64,000 nucleotides of DNA from CADEED01 sp035765415 (GCA_035765415.1 DASTXR010000132.1:1-64000), one strand, 5' to 3'. Shown: positions 7,713-17,021, counted from the stretch's first letter. The notes: generated by a model from the letters alone, not told the origin. Numbers and translations: made by a program.

Positions 7713-9560
7713 TCAGTCCCAACCGCAGGACTGCCCCTTGTTCTGTTCTTTCAGCCACTCGTTCAGGGGCTGGAAATAGTCGATGATGGCGGAAGCGTCC
7801 ATTTCGCGCGTGCCGGTGAGCTCCTGCAGCGTGTCCTGCCACGGCTTGCTCGAGCCCTGCGCGAGCATTGCCCCGTACTTCCTGCCGGCTTCGGTGCTGC
7901 CGAAGATCGAGCACTCGTTCAGCAGGCCCTTGTGGCCGGACGCGTCACACAGCGCCTTGTGGAACTGGAACTGCAAGATGAACGAGAGGAAATAACGCGT
8001 GTACGGCGTGTTGCCCGGGATGTGGTACTTCGCGCCCGGATCGAAATCCTCTTCGCTGCGCGCCAGCGGCGCGGACACACCCTGGTATTTTTCGCGCAGC
8101 TCCCACCAGGCCTTGTTGTAGTCGGCGGGTTTGATGCGGCCGTCGAACACGCCCCAGCGCCATTCGTCGATGAGCTTGCCGAACGGCAGGAACGCGATCT
8201 TGTCGAGCGCCATCTTCATCTGCTGGTTGATGATGGCTTCCTTCGACGGAATGACGTCGCCGACCAGGCCGATCTTGCGTAGATAGGCCGGCGTGACCGA
8301 CAGGTTGATGGCGTCACCGATGGCTTCGTGGAAGCCGTCGTGCGCGCCGTCCTGGAAGAGGATCGGCTGGTCCTTGTACCAGATGTAGTAATAGACGTGG
8401 CCCAGCTCGTGGTAGACCGTGAACAGGTCTTCCTCGATGGGCTTGATGCACATCTTGATGCGCACGTCGTCCTTGTCGTCGATGTCCCAGGCGCTGGCGT
8501 GGCACACCACTTCGCGGTCGCGCGGGCGCGTGAGCATCGAGCGCTCCCAGAAAGTCTGCGGAAGCGCGGGGAAACCGATCGACGTGTAGAAGTTCTCGGC
8601 GGACTTCGTCATCTTGACCGCATCCCACTTGTCCCGCTTCAGCAGGCGGTCCGCGGATTCGATGCTGGCCGCCGGGTACGGCTTCAGCAGGTCGTCATAG
8701 ATGCGGTTCCACTGCTGGGCCCACATGTTGCCGAACAATTGCGCCGGGATGGGCTTGCCGTCCGGCACCTTGTCCTTGCCGTAGCGCTGTTGCAGTCGCT
8801 TGCGCGCGTAGCAATGCAGGCCTTCGTAGAGCGGCTCGACCTGTTTGTAGAGCCGCGCAGCTTCGTTCTCGAAATCCTTCGCGGGCATGTCGTAACGCGA
8901 GCGCCACAACACGCCGAGATCGTCGTAACCGAGCTCGCGGGCGCCTTCGTTGGCCAGCTCCACGAAACGCTGGTATTTCGGGCGCATCGGCCTCGAGATC
9001 GTGTGCCAGCCGGCCCAGGCATCGGTGAGCTCCTGGAAGTTGCGGCTGGTGGCGATGATCTCGCCGAGCTCATCGAGGTTCTTGCAATCGGTCTTCTTGC
9101 CGTCTTTCTCCGGCCCCGTGCAGTACTTGCCTTCACCGTACATGGCGTCGAGCTCGGTGCTGATCTTCGCGAGCTCGGCGCGCTTGGCGGCATCGGCAGG
9201 CGCCGGCGCGCTCACGCCGAGTTTCAGCAGCGTCAGCGAGCGCGCGGTGGACGCATCGAGAGCATCCTTGTCGTACGCCCTGGCTTCACCCGCTTTGCGG
9301 CTGTAGTACTCGAGAAATCTCTCGGTGACTTTCGAGTTGAGGTATTGCGTGTCGACGGTGATGTTGGTGGCCTGCGTCCAGCCGGCCGCGTTCGCTTCGC
9401 GGTTGAGGTCGACGAGGTCCTTGTTGAGCTGCGCGACGAACGCGGTAGCTTCGAGTTTCGGCGGCGGCCTGGGCCCCGGCGGTCCGTTGCACGCGGCGAG
9501 CACGCAGATGGCGGTGAGCGCGGCGCTGCCGCGAACAGAAGTGGAGATGGCGGTTTTCAT
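7713..9560 (-). CDS. M2 family (ACE-like) peptidyl-dipeptidase, lipoprotein
   Basis: The 615-residue protein has a lipoprotein signal ending in the lipobox LAAC at about residue 24. The zinc site HELGH (H384, E385, H388) is followed after 23 residues by E412 in FHEAIGD, the HEXXH-23-E layout of angiotensin-converting-enzyme peptidases. The intervening YKDQPILFQDGAHDGFHEAIG closely matches the M2 family. The enzyme should release dipeptides from oligopeptide C-termini in the periplasm. Its ATG directly abuts the TAA of the POT gene, and the OPT gene follows, so the three form one peptide-use operon. Confidence 0.95.
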   Translation of the reverse strand: MKTAISTSVRGSAALTAICVLAACNGPPGPRPPPKLEATAFVAQLNKDLVDLNREANAAGWTQATNITVDTQYLNSKVTERFLEYYSRKAGEARAYDKDALDASTARSLTLLKLGVSAPAPADAAKRAELAKISTELDAMYGEGKYCTGPEKDGKKTDCKNLDELGEIIATSRNFQELTDAWAGWHTISRPMRPKYQRFVELANEGARELGYDDLGVLWRSRYDMPAKDFENEAARLYKQVEPLYEGLHCYARKRLQQRYGKDKVPDGKPIPAQLFGNMWAQQWNRIYDDLLKPYPAASIESADRLLKRDKWDAVKMTKSAENFYTSIGFPALPQTFWERSMLTRPRDREVVCHASAWDIDDKDDVRIKMCIKPIEEDLFTVYHELGHVYYYIWYKDQPILFQDGAHDGFHEAIGDAINLSVTPAYLRKIGLVGDVIPSKEAIINQQMKMALDKIAFLPFGKLIDEWRWGVFDGRIKPADYNKAWWELREKYQGVSAPLARSEEDFDPGAKYHIPGNTPYTRYFLSFILQFQFHKALCDASGHKGLLNECSIFGSTEAGRKYGAMLAQGSSKPWQDTLQELTGTREMDASAIIDYFQPLNEWLKEQNKGQSCGWD

Positions 9561-11060
9561 TTAGCGCACTCCCACGAGATATTTGCGGAGCCACGGAGTC
9601 AGCGCGAGCAACACGCCGCCGCCGATCACGCCCCACCAGAAAATGAACATGAACTGGTCGGGCATCTTGCTGACATCGTCCCACTGGAAGTCGCCGGCGA
9701 TCTGCCCGGCGATGTTGTTGCCGAGCGCCGTCGCCAGGAACCACACGCCGAGCGCCTGGCCGACGAAGCGCGCCGGCGCCAGCTTGCTGAACGAGCTCAG
9801 GCCCACCGGGCTCAGGCACAACTCGCCGAAGGTGTGGAACAGGTAGGTGAGGATGAGCCACGTCGGCAACACCTTCTCGCCGGCCACGACGTACTTCGAG
9901 GCCAGCACCATGACGTAGAAGCCGACGCCCATGAGGATGAGTCCGAGCGCGAACTTCACGGGCGCGGAAGGATCGAGATTGCGCGCGCCGAGCTGCACCC
10001 AGATCGCGGCGAACACCGGCGCGAAGATGATGATGAACGAGGGGTTCACCGTCTGCAGCGTGCCGGCCGACATCTCCCAGCCGAACACGTTGAGCTCGGT
10101 GTGCCGGTCGGCGAAGAGGTTCAGCGACGCGCCGGCCTGCTCGAAGCCGGCCCAGAACATGGCGCAGGCCACGAACAGCACGAACATCACGATGACGCGC
10201 TTGCGCTCCTCGAGGGAGAGGCCCGCGAAGAAGCCTAGATAGGCGAAGTAGAACACCGCGAACGCGAAGATGACCCAGCTCATGCTGTTGGAGATCGCCA
10301 CTGCATCGAGGTGGATCACCCCGGTGACGCCGAGCACCACGAGGAGCACCGCCAGCGCCACGCCGACGCCGATGGGCGTCCAGCTCGCGCGTCCGTTGGT
10401 GGCCACCGCGCCGCCGACGAGACCCGCGGATCCGAGATGTTTGCGCGTGAGCGCGAACTGCAGGAGGCCCAGCGCCATGCCGACGGCGGGCAGCGCAAAC
10501 CCCATTCCCCAGCCGAAACTCTGCGCGATCTCCGGCACGAGGAACGAGCCGATGGCGGCGCCGAGGTTGATGCCCATGTAGAAGATGGAGAACCCGGCGT
10601 CACGACGCGAACCGCCCTCGGGATAAAGCTGCGCGACGATCGCGCTGATGTTCGGCTTCAGCAGCCCGACGCCGGCAACGATGACCATGAGCCCGCAGAA
10701 GAAGATCTGGGGCTGGCCGAAAGCCAGCAGCGCGTTGCCGATCATGATGAAGATGCCGCCAAACCACACCGCGCGTTGCGCGCCGATGATGCGGTCGGCG
10801 ATGTATCCGCCTAACAGCGAGAACAGGTAGGTGCCGGAGATGTACAGGCCGTAGATGGCGCTGCCGGTCTTGTCGTCGATGCCGAGGCCGCCGTCCTTGA
10901 TCGCCGCCACCAGGTACAGCAGCAGGATCGCGCGCATTCCGTAGTAGGTGAATCTCTCCCACATCTCGGTCATGAAAAGTGTGGCGAGACCGCGCGGGTG
11001 ACCGAAAAAACTGCGACTAGGGTCGGGCGGCACGGCGGCCGTCGTGGTCGGATCGTTCAT
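9561..11060 (-). CDS. POT/PTR2 family proton-dependent oligopeptide transporter (MFS)
   Basis: The 499-residue protein has 12 or more predicted helices and the POT signature MWERFTYYGMRAILLLYL (ExxERFxYY) in helix 1. GGYIADRIIGAQRAV and FSIFYMGINLGAAIGSFLVP (PTR2 signature) are also present. Members import di- and tripeptides with protons. It is the first gene of the operon, with the ACE-like dipeptidase translated directly after its stop, so dipeptides released in the periplasm could be taken up by this carrier (inference). Confidence 0.95.
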   Translation of the reverse strand: MNDPTTTAAVPPDPSRSFFGHPRGLATLFMTEMWERFTYYGMRAILLLYLVAAIKDGGLGIDDKTGSAIYGLYISGTYLFSLLGGYIADRIIGAQRAVWFGGIFIMIGNALLAFGQPQIFFCGLMVIVAGVGLLKPNISAIVAQLYPEGGSRRDAGFSIFYMGINLGAAIGSFLVPEIAQSFGWGMGFALPAVGMALGLLQFALTRKHLGSAGLVGGAVATNGRASWTPIGVGVALAVLLVVLGVTGVIHLDAVAISNSMSWVIFAFAVFYFAYLGFFAGLSLEERKRVIVMFVLFVACAMFWAGFEQAGASLNLFADRHTELNVFGWEMSAGTLQTVNPSFIIIFAPVFAAIWVQLGARNLDPSAPVKFALGLILMGVGFYVMVLASKYVVAGEKVLPTWLILTYLFHTFGELCLSPVGLSSFSKLAPARFVGQALGVWFLATALGNNIAGQIAGDFQWDDVSKMPDQFMFIFWWGVIGGGVLLALTPWLRKYLVGVR

Positions 11061-11169
11061 GTTTTGCCCTGAATTATTGTGGGCGCTGACGCGCCGCGAT
11101 GGCGCCGAGTCTGACTCAAGCGCACTGGCACCAGCAAGAAGCTTCCGGCGTGCGGCCGGGGCGCGCCGG

Positions 11170-11955
11170 TCAGCGCGCTTCGGCTTCGTTCTTCTCGGCC
11201 GCTTCGGCGGCTTCGCGGCGCATCTTCTGCATGACGCGTGCCATCGCGAGCCCGCCTTCGTAGAGCAGGTACATGGGCACGGCCATGATGGTCTGGGAAA
11301 TCGCGTCCGGCGGCGTGAGGAAGGCGGCCACCACGAAGATGCCGATGACGACGTAGCCGCGATTCTTGCCGAGCTGTTCCACGTTCACGAGACCCGTGAG
11401 CACCAGCAGCACCACGGCCACGGGCATCTCGAATGCGACGCCGAACGCGAAGAACAGCGTGATCACGAAGTCGAGGTAACTTGCCATATCGGGCATGTAC
11501 GACACGCCGGTGGGCGCCGTGCCGACCAGGAACGTGAACATCACGGGGAACACGGCGAAGTAGGCGAACACCGCGCCCGCGTAGAACAGGAACACCGAGG
11601 ACACGAGCAGCGGAACGGCGAAGCGCTTTTCGCGCCGGTACAGGCCGGGCGCGACGAAGGCCCAGATCTGGTACAGCACCACCGGCATCGCCAGGAACAG
11701 GGCCACGTAGAACGCGACCTTGAAAGGCGTCATGAACGGCGACACCACGCTGGTCGCGATCAGCGATGCGCCCTGCGGTAGTTTGTCGATCAGCGGCTGC
11801 GCGATGAGCGTGAACAGGTCGTTGGCGTAGATGGCGCAGGGCACGAACACCACGAGGATGCCGAGCATCGCCTTCAGGAGGCGGTTGCGCAGCTCGAGCA
11901 GGTGCGACATCAGCGTACCTTCGGCCAGGTCTTCGCCCTTCTTGTCGTCGCTCAC
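11170..11955 (-). CDS. tatC: Sec-independent protein translocase TatC
   Basis: This 261-residue protein has six predicted helices and the conserved N-terminal MSHLLELRNRLLKA segment, which recognises the twin-arginine motif. F-AYFAVFPVMFTFL and the conserved central proline-rich region also match TatC. The GTG start overlaps the tatB stop (GTGA, 11952-11955), indicating coupling. It acts in the inner membrane with TatA and TatB to export folded proteins. The GH43 enzyme at 58.6 kb in this window has a Tat-type signal and is a plausible client. Confidence 0.97.
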   Translation of the reverse strand: MSDDKKGEDLAEGTLMSHLLELRNRLLKAMLGILVVFVPCAIYANDLFTLIAQPLIDKLPQGASLIATSVVSPFMTPFKVAFYVALFLAMPVVLYQIWAFVAPGLYRREKRFAVPLLVSSVFLFYAGAVFAYFAVFPVMFTFLVGTAPTGVSYMPDMASYLDFVITLFFAFGVAFEMPVAVVLLVLTGLVNVEQLGKNRGYVVIGIFVVAAFLTPPDAISQTIMAVPMYLLYEGGLAMARVMQKMRREAAEAAEKNEAEAR

Positions 11956-12407
11956 GGCAGGCGGCGCGACTCCTCGTCGCGCGGGGTAGTTAGGTCGAGC
12001 TCGGTCTGCGCGTCGGCCTGGTGGTCCGGCTCGTGGTGCTCCTCACGCTCCGCCGCGCGCTGCGAAGGATGCATGTGGTGATCCGGCGGATAGAACTCTT
12101 CTTCCGGTTCGGGCTCGACCGGCGCGGGCGCCGGCGCCGGCGTGGGCACCATCGACGTGGAAGCCGGTGTCGGTTGCGCGGCGGGTTTCGGATCGAGCGA
12201 CGTGTCGATGCCGGGATCGATGTTCACCTTGGTCTCGAGGTTGTGAGCCTCTTCCTCGAGCTGGTCGCGGAACTGGCGCGCCATGGCGCGCGCGCGCCCG
12301 ACCCAGCGGCCCACCTGCTGGGCGAGCTTGGGCAGCCGCTCCGGGCCCAGCACGACCAGTGCGAGCGCGAAGATCAGCAGCAGTTCTGTGAATCCAACCT
12401 CGAACAT
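11952..12407 (-). CDS. tatB: Sec-independent protein translocase TatB
   Basis: The protein is 151 residues with an N-terminal helix (MFEVGFTELLLIFALALVVLG), the conserved ...GPERLP hinge and an amphipathic helix. The rest is a long Pro/Glu-rich, probably disordered tail. The conserved Glu8 typical of TatB is present. The gene lies between tatA and tatC in the standard order, overlapping tatC by 4 bp. Confidence 0.96.
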   Translation of the reverse strand: MFEVGFTELLLIFALALVVLGPERLPKLAQQVGRWVGRARAMARQFRDQLEEEAHNLETKVNIDPGIDTSLDPKPAAQPTPASTSMVPTPAPAPAPVEPEPEEEFYPPDHHMHPSQRAAEREEHHEPDHQADAQTELDLTTPRDEESRRLP

Positions 12408-12463
12408 GGAGATGCTCCGCCGCGCGGCGGTCGGTCAGGAAGGCGGGCTGCGACGCCTGGCGC

Positions 12464-12697
12464 TTAAGCCTTGGTCTCGCTCTTTTCCGTGGTCTGCGAT
12501 TTCGAGGGCTCGGAGAATTCAGCATCGGCCTTGAGCTGCTTGACCGACTCTTCGGTGTCACCGTCACTCATCGATTTCTTGAAGCCGCGGACCGCGGAGC
12601 CGAGGTCTGAACCGATGGTCTTCAGCTTCTTCGCCCCGAAGATCAGCAACACGACGACCAGAATGACTAGAAGTTCTTTGAAACCAATGGGGCCCAT
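12464..12697 (-). CDS. tatA: Sec-independent protein translocase TatA
   Basis: The start is placed at 12697 because AGGAG stands 6 nt upstream and MGPIGFKELLVILVVVLLIF is the usual TatA N-terminus; an in-frame upstream TTG would add a non-homologous extension. The 77-residue protein has one transmembrane helix, the FGAKKLKTIGSDLG amphipathic helix and a charged tail. It forms the Tat pore. It is the first gene of tatABC, so the promoter should lie in 12698-12811. Confidence 0.95.
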   Translation of the reverse strand: MGPIGFKELLVILVVVLLIFGAKKLKTIGSDLGSAVRGFKKSMSDGDTEESVKQLKADAEFSEPSKSQTTEKSETKA

Positions 12698-12811
12698 GAG
12701 CCGCTCCTGTGGGGGTGGGGTCGCCCCCGACGAATGCCATAGATAAGTGCCGGAATCATAAGTCAACAGAGGGTCCAAACCTAAGAAAGTTCGGCGGGGT
12801 CGAGACCCCCA

Positions 12812-13270
12812 TCACGCGCTCGGGTCATCCGGGGCGGTTCTGAGCCAAAAGGTCACAGGTCCGTCATTCACGAGAGATACGCGCATGTGGGCGCCGAATT
12901 CGCCCGACGCGACCTCCGCATGGCGATTGCGAGCCAGGGCGACGCATTGCGCAAACATCGTGCGCGCGAGCTCGGGTGCCGCCGCGGTGCTGAATCCCGG
13001 CCGCGTGCCCTTCTGAGTGTCGGCGGCGAGCGTGAATTGCGGCACCAGCAGCAGCCCGCCACCCGTATCCGCGAGCGAGAGGTTCATGCGTCCTGCGTCG
13101 TCGGCAAAGATTCGATAGGTGAGCACGCGCGCGAGCAGTTTCTCGATCTGCTCCATTCCGTCGCCGCGTTCGAAACCGATGAGCGCGAGGATCCCGCTGC
13201 CGATTTCGCCCACGACCTCGGGCCCGACCGCCACCGACGCCCCGCTGACCCGTTGGATGAGTGCAATCAC
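12812..13270 (-). CDS. dtd: D-aminoacyl-tRNA deacylase
   Basis: This 152-residue protein matches DTD throughout: MIALIQRVSGASV at the N-terminus, LLLVPQFTLAADTQKGTRPGF (family form SQFTLxAD, here PQFTL) and the Gly-Pro motif NDGPVTFWL near the C-terminus. It hydrolyses D-amino acids (and glycine) mischarged on tRNA. The start is GTG at 13270. It lies just upstream of tatA on the same strand and is divergent from the cytochrome c gene. Confidence 0.96.
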   Translation of the reverse strand: MIALIQRVSGASVAVGPEVVGEIGSGILALIGFERGDGMEQIEKLLARVLTYRIFADDAGRMNLSLADTGGGLLLVPQFTLAADTQKGTRPGFSTAAAPELARTMFAQCVALARNRHAEVASGEFGAHMRVSLVNDGPVTFWLRTAPDDPSA

Positions 13271-13357
13271 CCAGGGATTGTGCCCGGTGGCAATTGCGCG
13301 CCCAAGTCCTTAATATCGCGGCCTGTTTTTTGGGAGCCACGGGGCAACACTTCAGTC

Positions 13358-14008
13358 ATGGCATTGCGCATTCCGGTCATCGTTTCGCTCACGCTTCTCG
13401 CCGCCAGCCTCGCGCCGGCCATGTCCCAGGCCCAGGTTTCCGCCGTTGCCGGCGACGCCAAGCGTGGCCACGACCTGGCGTACACCTGCAGCGGCTGCCA
13501 CGCCATCTCTAACTACAAGAACGTGTATCCCACGTACTCCGTGCCCAAACTGCACGGCCAGCGCCCCGAATACCTGGTTGCCGCGCTCAAGGCCTACAAG
13601 AGCGGCGAACGCTCGCATGGCACCATGCATTCGCACGCGGCGTCGATGACGGAGCAGGACATGGCTGACATCGCCGTCTACCTGGCCGGCCCCGACGTGC
13701 TCACCGTCTCCAAGACCGACGTGCCCGCCGACCAGCGCCCGAAAGCGTCGGAAGTCTGCCTCGCCTGCCACGGCACCAACGGCGTCGGCATCACCGCCGA
13801 CTACCCGACCATCTCCGGCCAGCATCGCGACTACCTCGAGCGCGCGCTGCTCGATTACCAGAAGGGCGGACGCAAGAACGCCGTCATGGCGGGCATGACC
13901 GCCACGCTCACGCGGCAGGACATCGAGCAGCTCGCGGCTTACTACTCCGCGCAGAAGCCGGCGCTGAAGGTAGTGCCGAAGAAAACCTCGTTCCTGTCCA
14001 GCAACTGA
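13358..14008 (+). CDS. Diheme cytochrome c4-type protein
   Basis: The ATG at 13358 gives a 216-residue protein with a Sec signal peptide (cleavage near AMSQA, residue 25). Two c-type haem sites are visible: CSGCH at residues 44-48 and CLACH at 134-138, each in a separate class I cytochrome c domain with downstream Met ligands (for example HAASM and AVMAGM). This is the cytochrome c4 layout. It is a periplasmic electron carrier, probably feeding a terminal oxidase. A longer open frame upstream overlaps dtd antisense and lacks a signal peptide, so it was not used. Confidence 0.92.
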   Translation: MALRIPVIVSLTLLAASLAPAMSQAQVSAVAGDAKRGHDLAYTCSGCHAISNYKNVYPTYSVPKLHGQRPEYLVAALKAYKSGERSHGTMHSHAASMTEQDMADIAVYLAGPDVLTVSKTDVPADQRPKASEVCLACHGTNGVGITADYPTISGQHRDYLERALLDYQKGGRKNAVMAGMTATLTRQDIEQLAAYYSAQKPALKVVPKKTSFLSSN

Positions 14009-14010
14009 GA

Positions 14011-14124
14011 AATAGCGGTGCCGGGCACCAAAAGTCGTAGTTGAGCCGAAAGCCGATGTTTGCTCCGGCGCTCTTTCAACTACGACTTTTGGTGCCCGGC
14101 ACCGCTATTCCCGGCACCGCTATT
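14011..14124. repeat. 34-bp perfect inverted repeat plus 15-bp tandem repeat (REP/RAYT-like)
   Basis: The left arm 14011-14044 and right arm 14076-14109 are exact reverse complements over 34 bp, with a 31-nt spacer. The last 15 bases of the right arm (CCCGGCACCGCTATT) are repeated in tandem at 14110-14124. The second copy provides the TAG stop (14120-14122) of the S9 peptidase gene. The element separates two convergent genes. A strong stem could end both transcripts, but there is no T-tract. Confidence 0.85.
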
Positions 14125-16048
14125 TCAGCTGCTTCTCGAGGAACGTGACCACGGTCTTCTGGTAGAAGTCGCGGTTGGCCTTCTTGCGGAACCCGTGGCC
14201 TTCGTCCTTGGCTGCGAGATACCAGACCTCGCCGCCGCGCGCGCGGATCTTCGCCACCATCTGCTGCGACTCGCTGGCCGGCACCCGGGGGTCGTTCAAT
14301 CCCTGCACCACCAGCAGCGGCCGGGAAATGCGCGCCGCGTTGGTGAGCGGCGAGATCCTCTGTAGATAGGCGCGCATGCGCGGCACGCGCTCGTCGCCGT
14401 ATTCCGGGCGGCGCAGGTCGCGGCGGTAGGGCGAGGTGCTCTCGAGGAACGTGACGAAGTTGGAGATGCCGACCACGTCGATGCCACCGCGCAGGCGGTC
14501 GCCGAAATGCACCATCGACGCCAGCGACATGTAGCCACCGTACGAGCCGCCCGCGACGAACACCTTCTTCGCGTCCAGGTCCTTCTGCAGGCCTATCCAG
14601 ACCAGCAACGCGCCGATGTCGAGCACCGAGTCTTCGCGATCTTCGCCGTTGTCGAGGTTCATGTAGGTGGTGCCGTAGCCCGTGGAGCCACGCACGTTGG
14701 GCGCGATGACGGTGAACCCGAGCTCGCGAATCAGGAACTGCGTGAACGGGCTGAACGACGGCGTGTACTGCGCTTCCGGCCCGCCGTGGATGTCGATGAA
14801 AACCGGACGCGGCCCGGGAAGGGGCGAGCGGTAGATGAACGCCGGAATCTGGCGGGCCTTGCCGTTTTCGCGGTCGAACGTGGGATAACGCATGAGTGCC
14901 GCGGGCACGAATTGCAGCGGGTCGACGGGGCCCGCCTCGCTCTTCGTGTATCGCACCAGCGCGTTGCGCTCCACTTCGAGCACGAACACGTCGCGCGGCG
15001 ACTGCGGGCTCTCGATGGACAGCCCGATCCTCTTGCCGGCGCGGTCGAAGGCGATGCGGCCGATCTGGCCTTCGGGCAGCGGCGGCAGGCTCTCGGTGCG
15101 GCTCGCGACATTCACCACGGTGAGCTGGCTCTGGCCATCGACATTGGCGACCCAGGCGAGATAGCGGCCGTCGTCGGTGCGCGCGAAGGTGTCGATATCC
15201 CATGGAATGTGCGCGGTCAGAGTTTCCAACGCGCCGGTGACCAGGTCCGTGCGAACGAGCCGCTGAAACTCGCTGTCGCGGTTGGTGATGAGATAGACGC
15301 CGCGGCCATCCGGCGTGAACTTCGCCTGCGTGACCCGGGCGACTTCCTTGCCCTCGCTCACCGGCGTCAACGCGGCGCTGGCGATGTCCAGCACGAACAG
15401 ATGCGACTCGTTCGCCGAGATGACGTTGTTGATGAGCAGCCTGGTGTCGTCGGGCGACCAGTCCTGCACCGACCAGTTCTTCGAGAGCCCGTTGAACACG
15501 AAGCGCGGCTGGCCGAACTTGTTAGCCGGTTCGGCGATGTAGAGGTCGTAGCTGACGCCATCGCGCCCGGTGCCGTGAAAGGCGACGCGGTTGCCATCGT
15601 GGCTCCAGACCATGCCGCCATTCAGGCCCTTGCCGTCGGACAGCATGCGCACGGCGCGTGTCGCATTGTCGTACCAGAACACCTGCGCGTTCTCGTTGCC
15701 GCCCTGGTCCTTGAGGAATGCGAACCCCGACGCCACGGGGGATTGCGGCGAGCGCGCGTTGGTCACCGGCTCGCGGTAGAACGTGAGCTGCTCACGCGCG
15801 CCGAGCGGCGTCGCCACGCGATGCAGCTGTTCCACGTCGCCGAAGCGGGTGGCGATGAGTACACCGCCGTCGGGAAGCCAGTCGACGAAGCTGGCGCCGC
15901 GCGCGTGCATGTAGTCGTCGAGCCTGGCCGACAGCGGCGTGTCGACGGACGGAATGTTGTCGAGCACGAGAGCGCCGCGCTCTTCGACGGCATGTGAGTG
16001 GCCGCACGCGAGGACCATGACTAGTGGCAGGAGTATTTTCCGATTCAT
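14120..16048 (-). CDS. S9 family peptidase (prolyl-oligopeptidase/acylaminoacyl-peptidase type)
   Basis: The ATG at 16048 gives a 642-residue protein with a signal peptide ending near HSHA (residue 20). The frame stays open far upstream, but that part is antisense to the MBL gene and unrelated to the family. Residues about 30-390 form a WD40-like beta-propeller; the C-terminal third is an alpha/beta hydrolase. The catalytic triad is visible: Ser502 in GGSYGGYMS, Asp586 in NDPRVP and His618 in EGHGF. It should cleave oligopeptides in the periplasm. It is divergent from the MBL gene. Confidence 0.93.
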   Translation of the reverse strand: MNRKILLPLVMVLACGHSHAVEERGALVLDNIPSVDTPLSARLDDYMHARGASFVDWLPDGGVLIATRFGDVEQLHRVATPLGAREQLTFYREPVTNARSPQSPVASGFAFLKDQGGNENAQVFWYDNATRAVRMLSDGKGLNGGMVWSHDGNRVAFHGTGRDGVSYDLYIAEPANKFGQPRFVFNGLSKNWSVQDWSPDDTRLLINNVISANESHLFVLDIASAALTPVSEGKEVARVTQAKFTPDGRGVYLITNRDSEFQRLVRTDLVTGALETLTAHIPWDIDTFARTDDGRYLAWVANVDGQSQLTVVNVASRTESLPPLPEGQIGRIAFDRAGKRIGLSIESPQSPRDVFVLEVERNALVRYTKSEAGPVDPLQFVPAALMRYPTFDRENGKARQIPAFIYRSPLPGPRPVFIDIHGGPEAQYTPSFSPFTQFLIRELGFTVIAPNVRGSTGYGTTYMNLDNGEDREDSVLDIGALLVWIGLQKDLDAKKVFVAGGSYGGYMSLASMVHFGDRLRGGIDVVGISNFVTFLESTSPYRRDLRRPEYGDERVPRMRAYLQRISPLTNAARISRPLLVVQGLNDPRVPASESQQMVAKIRARGGEVWYLAAKDEGHGFRKKANRDFYQKTVVTFLEKQLK

Positions 16049-16054
16049 GCTGCT

Positions 16055-17020
16055 ATGTTGCCGCAAGCCATGAATGCAGTCATGCCAAGACTGACGACAT
16101 TCGCCGACGGAATAACCGCCGTCGACACGGAATACGTGCGGCCGCAGATGGATGCATCGCACATCGTCGTCAATGGCGACATCGCCGCGGTCGTCGACAC
16201 CGGACCGAATACGGCCGTTCCACTTATTCTCGCTGCGCTCGAACGACTGCAGATCGCTCCCGACCGCGTGGAGCTGCTGTTCCTCACGCACGTGCACCTG
16301 GACCACGCCGGCGGAGCGGGGGCGCTGATGCGTGCGCTGCCGCGAGCCACCTGCGTGGTTCACCCGCGTGGCGCGCCGCACATGGTCGACCCGGCCAAGC
16401 TCATCGCGGGCACACGCGCCGTGTACGGCGACGAACTCTATTCGAAGCTGTATGGCGAGATCCTGCCCATCGATCGCGAGCGTCTCGTCCTCGCCCAGGA
16501 CGGCCAGCGTTTCACGCTCGCCGGCCGCACGTTCGAATGCGTGCATACCCCGGGGCATGCGCTGCATCACCAGGCCATCGTCGATTACGACGCCACCAGC
16601 ATTTTCACGGGCGACACCTTCGGCCTGTCCTACCGCGAGTTCGACACGGCGCGCGGCGCGTGGATCATGCCCACCACCACGCCCACGCAGTTCGATCCCG
16701 GGCAGCTCAAGGCGTCGATCGTGCGCCTCATGCAGTTCCGGCCGCGCCGGCTCTATCTGACTCACTACAGCGAAGTCAGCGAATGCGCGCGGCTCGCCAA
16801 CGACATGGTCGACGCCATCGACGCCTTCGTGAGGATCGCGCGCGCCGCGGGCCCGGACGACATGCCGCGCATGCGCGGCGACCTGCGCCGGCTGGCGCAT
16901 GAATCCCTGCGCGAACATGGATGCACCATGAGCGACGAGAAGATCGACGCCATTCTCGGCAAGGATTTCGAATTGAACGCCGCCGGGCTCATCGCCTGGC
17001 TGAAGCGCGAGGCGAATTGA
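16055..17020 (+). CDS. MBL-fold metallo-hydrolase
   Basis: The protein (up to 321 residues) carries the metallo-beta-lactamase motif THVHLDHAGG, a second metal-ligand His in HTPGHALHH, an Asp in FTGDTFG and a C-terminal LTHYSEV. The closest general class is glyoxalase II-like hydrolases of unknown substrate. Starts at 16055, 16070 or 16082 are possible. The first leaves only 6 bp to the divergent S9 gene, so a later start (MNAVMPRL or MPRLTTF) is likely. The DUF2269 gene follows 1 bp later. Confidence 0.88.
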   Translation: MLPQAMNAVMPRLTTFADGITAVDTEYVRPQMDASHIVVNGDIAAVVDTGPNTAVPLILAALERLQIAPDRVELLFLTHVHLDHAGGAGALMRALPRATCVVHPRGAPHMVDPAKLIAGTRAVYGDELYSKLYGEILPIDRERLVLAQDGQRFTLAGRTFECVHTPGHALHHQAIVDYDATSIFTGDTFGLSYREFDTARGAWIMPTTTPTQFDPGQLKASIVRLMQFRPRRLYLTHYSEVSECARLANDMVDAIDAFVRIARAAGPDDMPRMRGDLRRLAHESLREHGCTMSDEKIDAILGKDFELNAAGLIAWLKREAN

Positions 17021-17021
17021 C

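Noticed and set aside
8328..10238. 636-codon open frame on the plus strand opposite the M2 peptidase and POT genes
   Set aside because: It is a GC-skew shadow. The composition is Arg/His/Glu-rich without domains, while the minus strand encodes two clear families.
12887..13357. N-terminal extension of cytochrome c4
   Set aside because: It is antisense to dtd; the signal peptide starts at 13358.
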